From positions 1 to 64,000 of the forward strand of contig JBGVCU010000060.1 of NCBI GenBank assembly GCA_045119035.1: a stretch of DNA of 64,000 nt, given 5' to 3'. The notes under the pieces were generated by a model that searched no databases, was not told the origin of the DNA, and was given only the letters and a program-made list of their open reading frames with translations. Made by a program: the position numbers and the translations under genes. This document shows positions 54,763-63,190 of the stretch, in pieces (the first letter of the stretch is position 1; each line of letters opens with the position of its first letter). The DNA comes from CAYVQA01 sp045119035. Lineage in GTDB: Bacteria > Bacillota_I > Bacilli_A > ML615J-28 > CAG-313.

Positions 54763-56874
54763 ATGGAAAAACATATATTTGAATACGTTCAAGGTGAACG
54801 TAAGTTCGTTGTTGAAATTGGTGAATTAGCTAAACAAGCAAATGGAGCTTGCTTAGTTCGCTTTAACGATACAGCTGTTTTAACTGCTGCTGTTGGTAGC
54901 AAAAAAACATTAAACACAGACTTTTTCCCACTTACTGTATTATATCAAGAAAAATTATATGCAGCTGGAAAAATTCCTGGTGGTTTCTTAAAAAGAGAAG
55001 GGCGTCCTTCTGAACATGAAACTTTAACTTCACGTTTAATTGATAGACCAATTAGACCATTATTTGCTGAAGGATTTAGAAATGAAGTTCAAGTAATTAA
55101 TACTGTTATGTGTGCTGATCCAGATTGTTCTGCACAAATGGCTGCTATGCTTGGTTCTTCAATCGCATTATGCGTTTCTGATATTCCTTTTGAAGGGCCA
55201 ATTGCAGGGGTTGTAGTTGGAAGAATTAATGGAGAATTAAAAATTAATCCAACTGTTGAAGAATTAGAAAATTCTGATATTAACTTAATTGTTGCTGGTA
55301 CAGAATTTGCTATCAATATGGTTGAAGCTGGTGCTAAACAAGTAAGTGAAGATGATATGTTAGAAGCATTAATGTTTGGACATGAAGAAATCAAACGTTT
55401 AGTTCAATTCCAAAAAGAAATTGTTGCTGCATGCGGTAAAGAAAAAATGGAAGTTGAATTATTCTCTATTCCTACTGAAATTGAAGAAGCTGTTAAAGCA
55501 TTTGCTGAAGCAGAATTAATTCCTGCAATTTCAATTCATGACAAATTAGAAAGACAAAATGCAGTTGATGCAATCAACGAAAAAACAGTTGCTCATTTCG
55601 AAGAACTATATTTAAATGATGAAGATCATGATGAAAAAATGAAATTTGTTAACATGATTTTAGAACAAATGTTAGCAAATGAAGTAAGAAGATTAATCAC
55701 TAATGATAAAATCCGTCCTGACGGAAGAGCAGTTGATGAAATTAGACCACTTTCATCAAGAACTGATATCTTCACAAGAACTCATGGATCTGCTTTATTT
55801 ACAAGAGGACAAACTCAAGCTTTAGCTGTTGTAACATTAGGATCACTTAATGAATACCAAATTATTGATGGTTTAGGTGAATCAGATGGAAAAAGATTTA
55901 TGTTACACTATAACTTCCCTCAATTTTCAGTAGGAGAAGTTGGAAGATATGGTTCTCCAGGTCGTCGTGAAATTGGTCATGGTGCTTTAGGTGAAAGAGC
56001 AATTTTACAAGTAATTCCAAGTGAAGATGAATTCCCATATACAATTCGTGTTGTATCTGAAATTTTAGAATCAAATGGTTCTTCATCACAAGCTACAATT
56101 TGTGCAGGTACAATGGCATTAATGGCTGCAGGTGTTCCATTAAAAGCTCCAGTTGCTGGTATTGCAATGGGATTAATTTCTGAAGATGATGATTGTAAAA
56201 AATATACAATTTTAACTGATATTCAAGGTTTAGAAGATCATTATGGAGATATGGACTTTAAAGTAGCTGGTACAAGAAATGGTATTACTGCTTTACAAAT
56301 GGATATTAAAGTTAAAGGTGTAACTAAAGAAGTATTAAAAGAAGCTTTAGCTCAAGCTAATAAAGGAAGAATGCACATTTTAGGACATATGGAAGAAACT
56401 ATTTCAGAAGTTCGTTCAGAACTTAGCCCTTATGCTCCAAAAGTTAAAATGATGAGAATTAATCCTGAAAAAATTCGTGATGTTATTGGTTCTGGTGGTA
56501 AAGTTATCACTGAAATTATTGAAAAATGTAATAACGTTAAAATTGATATTGAACAAGATGGACGTGTATTCTTAATGCACGCTGAAACTGAATGGATTGA
56601 TAAAGCGATGTCTATTATTGATTCATTAACAAAAGAAGCAAAAGTTGGAGAAATCTATCCTGCTAAAGTTGTTAAAATCATGAACTTCGGTGCATTTGTT
56701 GAATTATGGCCTGGATATGAAGGATTAGTTCATATTTCTAAATTAGATGAAAAACGTGTTGAAAAAGTAGAAGATGTTGTTAATGTAGATGATGAAATTA
56801 TTGTTAAAGTAATGGGATTTGATGATAAAGGTAAAATCATCTTATCTAGAAAAGATGCTTTAAAACAAGAATAG
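54763..56874 (+). CDS. pnp: Polyribonucleotide nucleotidyltransferase (PNPase)
   Basis: PNPase degrades RNA 3' to 5' by phosphorolysis. The 703-aa protein has two RNase PH domains (first about 1-215, with GKIPGGFLKREGRPSEHE; second about 315-545, with RTHGSALFTRGQTQAL and GRYGSPGRREIGHGAL), then KH (IRDVIGSGGKVITEIIE) and S1 (GEIYPAKVVKIMNFGAFVEL) RNA-binding domains. All parts are full length. The degV-type gene follows 2 nt after its stop. Confidence 0.98.
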   Translation: MEKHIFEYVQGERKFVVEIGELAKQANGACLVRFNDTAVLTAAVGSKKTLNTDFFPLTVLYQEKLYAAGKIPGGFLKREGRPSEHETLTSRLIDRPIRPLFAEGFRNEVQVINTVMCADPDCSAQMAAMLGSSIALCVSDIPFEGPIAGVVVGRINGELKINPTVEELENSDINLIVAGTEFAINMVEAGAKQVSEDDMLEALMFGHEEIKRLVQFQKEIVAACGKEKMEVELFSIPTEIEEAVKAFAEAELIPAISIHDKLERQNAVDAINEKTVAHFEELYLNDEDHDEKMKFVNMILEQMLANEVRRLITNDKIRPDGRAVDEIRPLSSRTDIFTRTHGSALFTRGQTQALAVVTLGSLNEYQIIDGLGESDGKRFMLHYNFPQFSVGEVGRYGSPGRREIGHGALGERAILQVIPSEDEFPYTIRVVSEILESNGSSSQATICAGTMALMAAGVPLKAPVAGIAMGLISEDDDCKKYTILTDIQGLEDHYGDMDFKVAGTRNGITALQMDIKVKGVTKEVLKEALAQANKGRMHILGHMEETISEVRSELSPYAPKVKMMRINPEKIRDVIGSGGKVITEIIEKCNNVKIDIEQDGRVFLMHAETEWIDKAMSIIDSLTKEAKVGEIYPAKVVKIMNFGAFVELWPGYEGLVHISKLDEKRVEKVEDVVNVDDEIIVKVMGFDDKGKIILSRKDALKQE

Positions 56875-56876
56875 CA

Positions 56877-57752
56877 ATGAAAAAAATCGGTATAACTGCT
56901 GATTGTAGTTCAGGACTTGAATACGCTCCATTTGAGCATAATATCAAAATTACAAGAACAACGATACATTTTGGTGATGAAACATTAGTTGATGGCATTG
57001 ATATTACAGCAGATGAATTTTATGAAAGATTAAAAACTACTGATGTAATTCCTTCAACAAGTGCACCATCTCCAAAATCTGTACTTGATGCAATCGATTT
57101 TTTAAAAAAAGAAGGATGTACAGAAATTATTCATTTTCCAATTTCTTTTGGACTTTCTGATTATGGTAAAAATTTAAAATCATCATTAGAAGATTTTACA
57201 GAAGATATTGATTTTAGAGTAGTAAACTCAAATACTGCTTGCCTTATGGAAGGTTATGTAGCTAAATATGCTGAAATCCTTGCTGAAAAAGGTTATAGTA
57301 TTGATGAAATAATAGAAGAAATTCCTAATTTTAGAGATCGTATTAATGCGTTTTTTGTGGTAAATGATTTAAAATATTTAGTAAAGAATGGTCGATTAAG
57401 TTTAGCTTCAGGTATGCTTGGATCTTTAATTAGAATTAAACCGATATTAAATCTTGGTAAAAGTGGAAAAATTGAAACTTTTGAAAAGGTTAGAACTCAT
57501 AATTCTGCAATTAAAAGAATGTATGAATTGATTTCTGAATATGGTAAATCATATAAAGAATGTATTTATATAGTTCTTCATACAGGAAACCTTAACGAAG
57601 CTGAAAAAATGTTAATTGATTTAAAATCATATGTGAATAATGCAACTAGAATTGAATTAACAACAATTACTCCTACTGTTGGAGCACATATTGGATGTGG
57701 AATTCTAGGAGTGGCATGTTTACCACTTGATGGTTTAAAAGAAAAAATTTAA
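56877..57752 (+). CDS. DegV family fatty-acid-binding protein
   Basis: The 291-aa DegV protein has ITADCSSGLEYAPFEHNIKI, the lipid-contacting ST-S motif (IPSTSAPSPKSVLDAI), FPISFGLSDYGKNLKSS and VGAHIGCGILGVA. DegV/FakB proteins hold a fatty acid, in some cases for phosphorylation by FakA. No fakA is nearby. It starts immediately after pnp and its stop borders rnpB. Confidence 0.93.
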   Translation: MKKIGITADCSSGLEYAPFEHNIKITRTTIHFGDETLVDGIDITADEFYERLKTTDVIPSTSAPSPKSVLDAIDFLKKEGCTEIIHFPISFGLSDYGKNLKSSLEDFTEDIDFRVVNSNTACLMEGYVAKYAEILAEKGYSIDEIIEEIPNFRDRINAFFVVNDLKYLVKNGRLSLASGMLGSLIRIKPILNLGKSGKIETFEKVRTHNSAIKRMYELISEYGKSYKECIYIVLHTGNLNEAEKMLIDLKSYVNNATRIELTTITPTVGAHIGCGILGVACLPLDGLKEKI

Positions 57753-58114
57753 ATAGGTAATCCGGGTAATTGAGCACATTAAGTTGTGTTAGGAAAGTCC
57801 ATACTAGCACAGTCTGTGATGACTGTAGTGTTTGTGCTAAATTAATAAATAAGTTTAGGCATCAAGAAATTGGTGACGGCGGATGATGACCTAAGGTGAA
57901 AACTATGGTATAGTCCATAAAGCGCCACAGTGACGATACTTTTGGAAACAAAAGCGTGGAACGGGTAAGCCCCTCAAGCTAGCAACTCAAATTTTGGTAG
58001 AGGCACGGTTTAAAAGGAATAAGAACTGATAAACTGCATTATATTTATATAATGAGATAAATGATTACCACTCCTTTATGGAGGACAGAATATGGCTTAT
58101 AAGATTATCTATTA
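57752..58114 (+). ncRNA. rnpB: RNase P RNA (Bacillus type B)
   Basis: The region carries conserved RNase P RNA blocks: taggaaagtccatactagcac near the 5' end (CR-I), ggtgaaaactatggtatagtccataaagcgcc, acgggtaagcccc (about 57961), and the 3' partner gacagaatatggcttat (58084-58100). Ends pair as P1: aataggtaatc with gattatctatt. The position between degV and engB, without any open reading frame, fits. It matures the 5' ends of tRNAs. Confidence 0.95.
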
Positions 58115-58137
58115 AACCACCTATATGGTGGTTTTTA
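58114..58137 (+). terminator. Terminator of rnpB
   Basis: Stem aaaccacc / ggtggttt followed by T-rich sequence. Confidence 0.88.
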
Positions 58138-58156
58138 TTAAAAGGAGGTATTATTT

Positions 58157-58744
58157 ATGCTTATCAAAAAAGCTGAATATGTTATATCTGCAACTAAAAA
58201 AAGTAATTTTCCAGATTTAAAGTATCCTCAATTTGGATTTTTAGGTCGTTCTAATGTTGGTAAAAGCAGTTTTATTAATGCACTTACAAATAGAAAAAAC
58301 CTGGCTTATACATCAAGTAAACCAGGAAAAACAATCACATTAAACTTTTATGTTTGTAATGATTCAATAACATTAATTGATGTACCAGGCTATGGGTATG
58401 CGGCACAACTAAAAACTGATCGATTAGCATTTGGTGATATGATTGAAAATTTAATTCATGATAACGAATTATTAAAAATGATTTTTTTAATTGTTGATAT
58501 TCGTCATAAACCAACTGAAGATGATAAATTAATGTATGAATATTTAAAACATTATAATGTTCCAACAACAATTATTGCAACAAAAGCTGATAAAGTTGGA
58601 AAAACATTAGTTTTTAGACATTTAAAAGATATTAAAAAAGAATTGAATTTATCAGAAACAGATAAAATTATTGCTTTTAGTAGCGAAACAAAATATGGTC
58701 TTAATGATGTAGAATCATTAATGGAAAATATTTTAAATAATTAA
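58157..58744 (+). CDS. engB: Ribosome biogenesis GTPase YsxC/EngB
   Basis: The 195-aa GTPase acts in 50S subunit assembly. G motifs are GRSNVGKSS (G1), SSKPGKTITLNF (G2), DVPGYGYA (G3) and ATKADK (G4). Length is standard. Strong SD aaaggaggt precedes ATG 58157. As in B. subtilis, where ysxC heads the region containing spoVID-ysxE, the SpoVID-like pair follows here. Confidence 0.97.
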   Translation: MLIKKAEYVISATKKSNFPDLKYPQFGFLGRSNVGKSSFINALTNRKNLAYTSSKPGKTITLNFYVCNDSITLIDVPGYGYAAQLKTDRLAFGDMIENLIHDNELLKMIFLIVDIRHKPTEDDKLMYEYLKHYNVPTTIIATKADKVGKTLVFRHLKDIKKELNLSETDKIIAFSSETKYGLNDVESLMENILNN

Positions 58745-58753
58745 TAAGTTCTA

Positions 58754-58800
58754 AACACTTTTCTTTCTTATATAATATAAGGAAAGAAAGGTGTTTTTTT
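58754..58800 (+). promoter_or_regulatory. Hairpin/terminator after engB overlapping the next gene's ribosome binding site
   Basis: The arm aacacttttctttctta (58754-58770) pairs with taaggaaagaaaggtgtt (58779-58796), followed by a T run ending at the ATG. The only SD-like sequence for the next gene (aaaggtg) is inside the 3' arm. Confidence 0.75.
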
Positions 58801-59328
58801 ATGAATAAAATAGTTAATTATCAAGCATTTATAGAAAAGAAAAATATTTTAACAATTAATGATTTATTAATTGATATTAATAATTATAATAAATTAAACG
58901 ACAATATAGTAGGTACAATTAATATTAAAGGACATGTATTTGTGGATGATTTAGATAATCTTGAAGAACTAAATGAGGTACTGAATTTTAGTATTGATAT
59001 AAATTCTAATATTGAAGATTTGCAAATTGAAAATTTAAATTACCAGGTTATTGAAGCTAGAGGAATTGAAATTGAATTTGATTTTAATGTTATATTAAAT
59101 GAAAATAGATGTTTAAATGATGAAGAAATTAAAACTGAAATTGTGGAAGAAATAAATAATAGATTGGATGAAGAATTCTTTGTTGATGAATTAAATGAAA
59201 AAGAAGAAGTATTAATTGAAGAAGTTAAAAAAGATGATACTTTAAATGGTGGTTTACCCAAGACCTCAAGAATTGTTTTTAGATTTTATAAAGATGAAAC
59301 AGGAAAAAGGACCTCAAGAAGATGTTAA
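58801..59328 (+). CDS. SpoVID-like spore coat morphogenetic protein (N-terminal domain only)
   Basis: The 175-aa protein resembles the N-terminal domain of SpoVID, which attaches coat to the forming spore. Shared pattern: INDLLIDIN..NDNIVGTINIKGHVFV and FSIDINSNIEDLQIENLNYQVIEARGIEIEFDFNVIL, followed by an acidic linker. The C-terminal LysM domain of SpoVID is missing; the protein ends in GLPKTSRIVFRFY and GKRTSRRC. Position after engB and before a YsxE-like gene matches ysxC...spoVID-ysxE in B. subtilis. The assignment rests on weak similarity plus order. Its 3' end overlaps the next reading frame. Confidence 0.62.
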   Translation: MNKIVNYQAFIEKKNILTINDLLIDINNYNKLNDNIVGTINIKGHVFVDDLDNLEELNEVLNFSIDINSNIEDLQIENLNYQVIEARGIEIEFDFNVILNENRCLNDEEIKTEIVEEINNRLDEEFFVDELNEKEEVLIEEVKKDDTLNGGLPKTSRIVFRFYKDETGKRTSRRC

Positions 59329-60268
59329 GAATCCAATAGTTAAGTTTTATAATATTGATATAAAAAATATTTTAAAGTTAACAAAGAAAACTAGTATAAT
59401 AGAAACAAATAATAATAACGTGTTTTTCATAAAAAAGATTGATCAAATATTAGAAAAGAAATACTTATATTTAAATGAAATTGGTGTTTATAATATTTTA
59501 TATCCTATGAAAAATAAAAATGATAAATTAATTACTAAAATTAATAATGATTATTTTTTTGTTAAAGAATATATCAAACAAAATGAATATATAAATGATA
59601 TTAAAGTGCTTAATATGTATAAAGAATTAAGAAATATACATCAAAATACTAGTTTTAAAAGACAACTTACTGAAGAAAAATTAAGGCCTAAATTTGAAGA
59701 AATTACAAAACAACTTGATTATAAGTTTTCGTTAATTGAAAACTTTGTTAGAAGTGTAGAATCTAAAGACTTAACTATTTTTTCAATGCCAATACTTAGT
59801 AATTATAGGTATATATTAGATGCTAAGAAAGAATTAGTTAGGCTTCAAAAAATGTTAATTGTTCAAATTAAAGATAAAATATCTGTTGATTATTCATTTG
59901 TTCATAATAATCCTAAAATAGATCATTTAATTTATGTTAATGGATCTAAATATTTAACAAGTATAGATCATTCTAAATTTGGATTAAGTAGCTTAGATAT
60001 GGCAAAACTTTATATTGAAACAAACGAATTAGGAATTGATTTTAAAAGTTATATAGTGGATTATTATTATAATAATGAAACTACATTTAATTATGATTAT
60101 TTTCGTTTTTTGATCCTTTATATTTATATAAAGAGATTAAAATTAAATAGATTAGATTATGTATCAGCAGAAAATTTCATTAATACTTCAAACGCAATTA
60201 AAAAATATTTTGAACTTTTTCTAGATAAAAAGGAAGAGGTTGAACAAGGTGAACAAACCTATTATTAA
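59294..60268 (+). CDS. YsxE/CotS-like spore coat pseudokinase
   Basis: The protein (324 aa from ATG 59294; open to an upstream ATG at 59246) resembles the aminoglycoside-phosphotransferase-fold CotS/YsxE family of spore coat proteins. The N-lobe is IIETNNNNVFFIKKID..YFFVKEYI. The catalytic-loop position reads YSFVHNNPKIDHLIYVNG instead of HGDxxxxN and the metal site IDHSKFGLSSLDMAKLY. The loop Asp is absent, as in YsxE-like pseudokinases. No clear SD precedes either start, and it overlaps the SpoVID-like frame by 35 bp or more. In B. subtilis ysxE follows spoVID. Confidence 0.65.
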   Translation: MKQEKGPQEDVKNPIVKFYNIDIKNILKLTKKTSIIETNNNNVFFIKKIDQILEKKYLYLNEIGVYNILYPMKNKNDKLITKINNDYFFVKEYIKQNEYINDIKVLNMYKELRNIHQNTSFKRQLTEEKLRPKFEEITKQLDYKFSLIENFVRSVESKDLTIFSMPILSNYRYILDAKKELVRLQKMLIVQIKDKISVDYSFVHNNPKIDHLIYVNGSKYLTSIDHSKFGLSSLDMAKLYIETNELGIDFKSYIVDYYYNNETTFNYDYFRFLILYIYIKRLKLNRLDYVSAENFINTSNAIKKYFELFLDKKEEVEQGEQTYY

Positions 60269-60406
60269 TAATAATATAAAATGAGTAGAACTAAAGAAAA
60301 ATATTGTTAGAAATAATTGATAAAAAAAGATTGTTAGTATAATATTTCGTAAACCCCTGAATGTATTTCTTAACTTGAATATCATATTTTGATACCAATT
60401 TCTCAT
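60221..60406 (-). CDS. Possible small basic/hydrophobic membrane peptide
   Basis: A 61-residue reading frame with a basic N-terminus (MRNWYQNMIFKLRNTFRGLR) followed by about 40 hydrophobic residues. ATG 60406 has AGGTGA 6 nt upstream, better than chance, but the 3' end overlaps the convergent YsxE-like gene by 48 bp and no homologue is recognised. It could be a fortuitous AT-rich frame. Confidence 0.3.
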   Translation of the reverse strand: MRNWYQNMIFKLRNTFRGLRNIILTIFFYQLFLTIFFFSSTHFILLLIIGLFTLFNLFLFI

Positions 60407-60481
60407 GATAAATCACCTAATATATAATATGATGATATTTGTCTATTTGTTAATAAAACAATAATTATTAAGACCATTTAT

Positions 60482-60510
60482 TTGACTATATTGCGCAAAT
60501 ATGATATAAT
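60482..60510 (+). promoter_or_regulatory. Promoter of yceD-rpmF
   Basis: TTGACT (60482-60487), 17-bp spacer, TGATATAAT with TATAAT at 60505-60510. Confidence 0.82.
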
Positions 60511-60539
60511 TATATGACTAATTGTGATAAGGTGATTTT

Positions 60540-60986
60540 ATGAAATGGTCATTACAACAATTAAGAAAGATTAATAACTTTCCTTATTATTTTGAAACTA
60601 ATATCAACTTTAATGATTCTATCTATCAAGATGTAATTAATGAACGAGAAGATATTTACAAATTAAACGAAGTAAATGTTACAGGTAATTTAATTAGAAT
60701 TGATGAAGAAACTTATGAAGTAAATTACACTATGAAAACAGTGGTAGTTATGGCTTGTAGTTTAACTTTAGATGAAGTTGAATATGTTGTTGATGAAAGT
60801 TTTCAAGAAATTTATAGTACTAAAGTAAATGATGATTGGTACTTGATTGAAAAAAATACAATCAACTTAGATGAGATGGTATGGAGTAATTTAATTATGT
60901 CGCTTCCAATTAGAGTAGTTAGAAGTGACGCATATGAAATTCTTAAGATGCGTGGGATCACATTAGATCAAGAAGTTGAAGATTAA
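60540..60986 (+). CDS. yceD: DUF177 (YceD) protein
   Basis: The 148-aa protein is the conserved partner of rpmF. It has the DUF177 pattern LNEVNVTGNLIRIDEETYEVNYTMKTVVVMACSLTLDEVEYVVDESFQEIYS, with the VVMACSLTL core where most homologues have CxRCL. YceD is thought to act in 23S rRNA accumulation. It is followed by rpmF after 16 nt. SD aaggtga precedes ATG 60540. Confidence 0.9.
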   Translation: MKWSLQQLRKINNFPYYFETNINFNDSIYQDVINEREDIYKLNEVNVTGNLIRIDEETYEVNYTMKTVVVMACSLTLDEVEYVVDESFQEIYSTKVNDDWYLIEKNTINLDEMVWSNLIMSLPIRVVRSDAYEILKMRGITLDQEVED

Positions 60987-61002
60987 GAAAGAGGTGTAAC
61001 TC

Positions 61003-61206
61003 ATGGGTGCAATTGCTCAACAAAGACGTAGTTCAAGAACACGTAGAGACAAAAGAAGAACTCATTACAAAATTTCTGTTCCAGGTATGGTAGTTTGCTC
61101 TAACTGTGGAGAATTAAAATTATCTCACCGTGTATGCCCAGTTTGTGGTTTCTATAACGGAAAACTTGTAAAAGAAGTTAAAGTGAAAGAAAATACAGAA
61201 GAATAG
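61003..61206 (+). CDS. rpmF: Ribosomal protein L32
   Basis: The 67-aa protein has a basic N-terminus (QQRRSSRTRRDKRRTHYK) and the four-Cys zinc ribbon CSNCGELKLSHRVCPVCG (C+ form). Slightly longer than the usual 56-60 owing to a charged C-terminal extension. SD agaggtg precedes ATG 61003. It follows yceD as in most Firmicutes. Confidence 0.97.
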   Translation: MGAIAQQRRSSRTRRDKRRTHYKISVPGMVVCSNCGELKLSHRVCPVCGFYNGKLVKEVKVKENTEE

Positions 61207-61220
61207 TATTTATCTTTAAG

Positions 61221-61249
61221 AAACGTATCGGAGGATACGTTTTTCTTTT
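61221..61249 (+). terminator. Terminator after rpmF
   Basis: Stem aaacgtatc / gatacgttt followed by a T-rich tract. Confidence 0.9.
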
Positions 61250-61268
61250 GTTTAAAGATAAAATATGA

Positions 61269-61274
61269 TATAAT
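61269..61274 (+). promoter_or_regulatory. Extended -10 element of rsmH
   Basis: TGATATAAT with TATAAT at 61269-61274; only a weak TTTTGT or TTGTTT -35 candidate near 61246-61253. Confidence 0.5.
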
Positions 61275-61296
61275 ATTATAGAATGTAGGTGATATT

Positions 61297-62238
61297 ATGA
61301 ATTTTGATAATTTAAGCCACTTTTCAGTATTACTTAATGAATCTATTGAAGGACTAAATATAAAACCTGATGGTAATTATATTGATTGTACATTAGGTGG
61401 TGGAGGTCATTCTGGAGAAATTTTAAGAAGACTAAAAACAGGAAAATTATATTGCTTTGATCAAGATATTATGGCTATTGAAAAAGCTAGAAAACATTTA
61501 GATACAATAGGAAATAATTATCAAGTAATTAATAGTAATTTTGAGTATCTTGAAAAAGCTTATGAAGAAGCTAATACAAGGTTTGATGGTATATTATATG
61601 ATTTAGGTGTATCGAGTTTTCAATTTGATTTACCTGAAAGAGGTTTTAGTTACCGTTTTGATGCTATGCTTGATATGAGAATGGACCAGTCTCAGGCTTT
61701 GACTGCTCATTATATTGTAAATAATTATAGTGTAGAAGAATTAACAAGAATCTTAAAAGACTATGGAGAAGAAAAGTTTGCTTTTTTTATTTCTAAAAAA
61801 ATAGTTCAAGTCAGACAAACTAAACCAATTAATACAACACTAGAACTTGTAGAAGTAATTAAATCAGCTTTACCTGCTAAAGTTTTAAGATCATCTTCAC
61901 ATCCAGCAAAACAAACATTCCAAGCGTTAAGAATTGCTGTTAATGATGAACTTCAAGTTTTAAAAACTTCTTTGGAAAAAGCTTTAGATTTATTAAATGT
62001 AGGGGGAAGAATAGTTGTAATTACTTTCCATTCTTTAGAAGATCGTATTGTTAAAAACATCTTTAAAAAAGCGACTACTTTAGATTTACCAAAGGGACTT
62101 CCATTTATTCCAGAAGGATATGAAGTTAAATATCAATTGATAAATAAACATGTGATTTTACCGACAGAAGAAGAATTATCAATTAATAATAGATCACATT
62201 CTGCAAAATTAAGAATTATTGAGAGAATTAAAGATTAA
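61297..62238 (+). CDS. rsmH: 16S rRNA (cytosine-1402-N4)-methyltransferase
   Basis: RsmH (MraW) methylates C1402 in 16S rRNA. The 313-aa protein starts with FSVLLNESIEGLNIKPDGNYIDCTLGGGGHSGEIL (SAM site) and continues with YDLGVSSFQFDLPERGFSYRFDAMLDMRM, QTFQALRIAVNDEL and VVITFHSLEDRIVK. It usually sits between mraZ and ftsL at the head of the division/cell-wall cluster. Here mraZ is not upstream, and a YwaF-type gene follows in place of ftsL. Confidence 0.97.
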   Translation: MNFDNLSHFSVLLNESIEGLNIKPDGNYIDCTLGGGGHSGEILRRLKTGKLYCFDQDIMAIEKARKHLDTIGNNYQVINSNFEYLEKAYEEANTRFDGILYDLGVSSFQFDLPERGFSYRFDAMLDMRMDQSQALTAHYIVNNYSVEELTRILKDYGEEKFAFFISKKIVQVRQTKPINTTLELVEVIKSALPAKVLRSSSHPAKQTFQALRIAVNDELQVLKTSLEKALDLLNVGGRIVVITFHSLEDRIVKNIFKKATTLDLPKGLPFIPEGYEVKYQLINKHVILPTEEELSINNRSHSAKLRIIERIKD

Positions 62239-62252
62239 TTATAGGTAATTTT

Positions 62253-63068
62253 ATGAAAAGATTATTAGAAATTTTGCAACTAGAAGTACAAGAACCGACT
62301 CTTTATGGATGGTTTCATCTTATGTGGTTTGGTATATTAATTGTACTAGGTATTATTTTAATTAAAAAATATCGTAATGTTGAAGAAAAAACATATAGAA
62401 AAATTGTATTTATTACATGGCTTATCATGTTATTTTTTGAATTATATAAACAGTTTGTTTTTTCTTATGAATTTGAAAATAGTAAATTAATATGGGAATA
62501 TGATTTTGTTGGATTCCCTTATCAATTTTGTTCAACTCCGCTTTATTTATTTCCTTTTCTTGCATTTTTAAAAAATAGTAAAGCAAGAGATGGTTTAATT
62601 GTTTATACATCAACTTTTTCACTTTTTGCTGGTATTGCGGTAATGTTTTATCCAGATACAGTATTTGTGGAAACATTAGGTATCAATATTCAAACAATGG
62701 TGCATCATGGTTTACAAGTTTTAATTGGCCTTTATACATTAATATATTATAAAGATCGATTCAATTTAAAATCATTCTTTTATGCAAGTTTGGTGTTTAT
62801 TGTAATGATTTCAGTTGCTATTATTGGTAATGAAATAGGTGAAGCTATTTTAAATGCTTTAAATATGGATGTAACATTTAACTTATTCTATATAAGTAGA
62901 CATGGTGAATGTGTAATAGTAATTTTATCAACTATCCAACAACATGTTCCGTATTTAATATTTTTATTAATTTATTTCTTTGGTTTTACTTTAATTGCAT
63001 ATGTTTTCTATGTTATTGAAAAAATGATTATTAATAAATGTAAAAGAGTTGTTAAACAAGGTATTTAA
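62253..63068 (+). CDS. YwaF/TIGR02206 (TMEM164-like) integral membrane protein
   Basis: The 271-aa protein has seven hydrophobic segments (about 24-39, 49-66, 88-105, 117-134, 142-160, 175-194, 222-250) and family features LYGWFHLMWFGILIVLGI, FPYQFCSTPLYLFPFLAF and VHHGLQVLIGLYTL. YwaF function is unknown; the eukaryotic relative TMEM164 is a lipid acyltransferase, and the conserved Cys/His here could fit such a role. It lies 14 nt after rsmH, inside what is normally the division cluster. Confidence 0.85.
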   Translation: MKRLLEILQLEVQEPTLYGWFHLMWFGILIVLGIILIKKYRNVEEKTYRKIVFITWLIMLFFELYKQFVFSYEFENSKLIWEYDFVGFPYQFCSTPLYLFPFLAFLKNSKARDGLIVYTSTFSLFAGIAVMFYPDTVFVETLGINIQTMVHHGLQVLIGLYTLIYYKDRFNLKSFFYASLVFIVMISVAIIGNEIGEAILNALNMDVTFNLFYISRHGECVIVILSTIQQHVPYLIFLLIYFFGFTLIAYVFYVIEKMIINKCKRVVKQGI

Positions 63069-63082
63069 ATACCTTGTTTTTT
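63055..63082 (+). terminator. Terminator after the YwaF-type gene
   Basis: A perfect 24-bp palindrome (half-site aacaaggtattt) followed by T residues; the gene's stop codon lies in the loop region. Confidence 0.9.
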
Positions 63083-63094
63083 AAATTAAACGGC

Positions 63095-63115
63095 CCTGTG
63101 AATTAGTTTAGGGTT
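63095..63115 (+). repeat. Direct repeat copy 1 (CTGTGAATTAGTTTAGGGTT)
   Basis: First of two near-identical direct copies 33 bp apart. It is complementary over 19 bp to the inverted copy at 63285-63305. Confidence 0.9.
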
Positions 63116-63127
63116 CAAGGGAATACA

Positions 63128-63150
63128 CCTGTGAATTAGTTTAGGGTTTT
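63128..63150 (+). repeat. Direct repeat copy 2
   Basis: Same unit as copy 1, with two more matching bases at the end. It is complementary over 21 bp (63130-63150) to the inverted copy at 63285-63305. Confidence 0.92.
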
Positions 63151-63154
63151 AAAC

Positions 63155-63175
63155 CCTGTGAAAAACTTTAGGGTC
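63155..63175 (+). repeat. Degenerate repeat copy 3
   Basis: Keeps the ends cctgtgaa and ctttagggt but not the middle. It begins within the palindrome agggttttaaaccct (63143-63157) that joins it to copy 2. Confidence 0.7.
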
Positions 63176-63190
63176 AAACACACAAAATAA

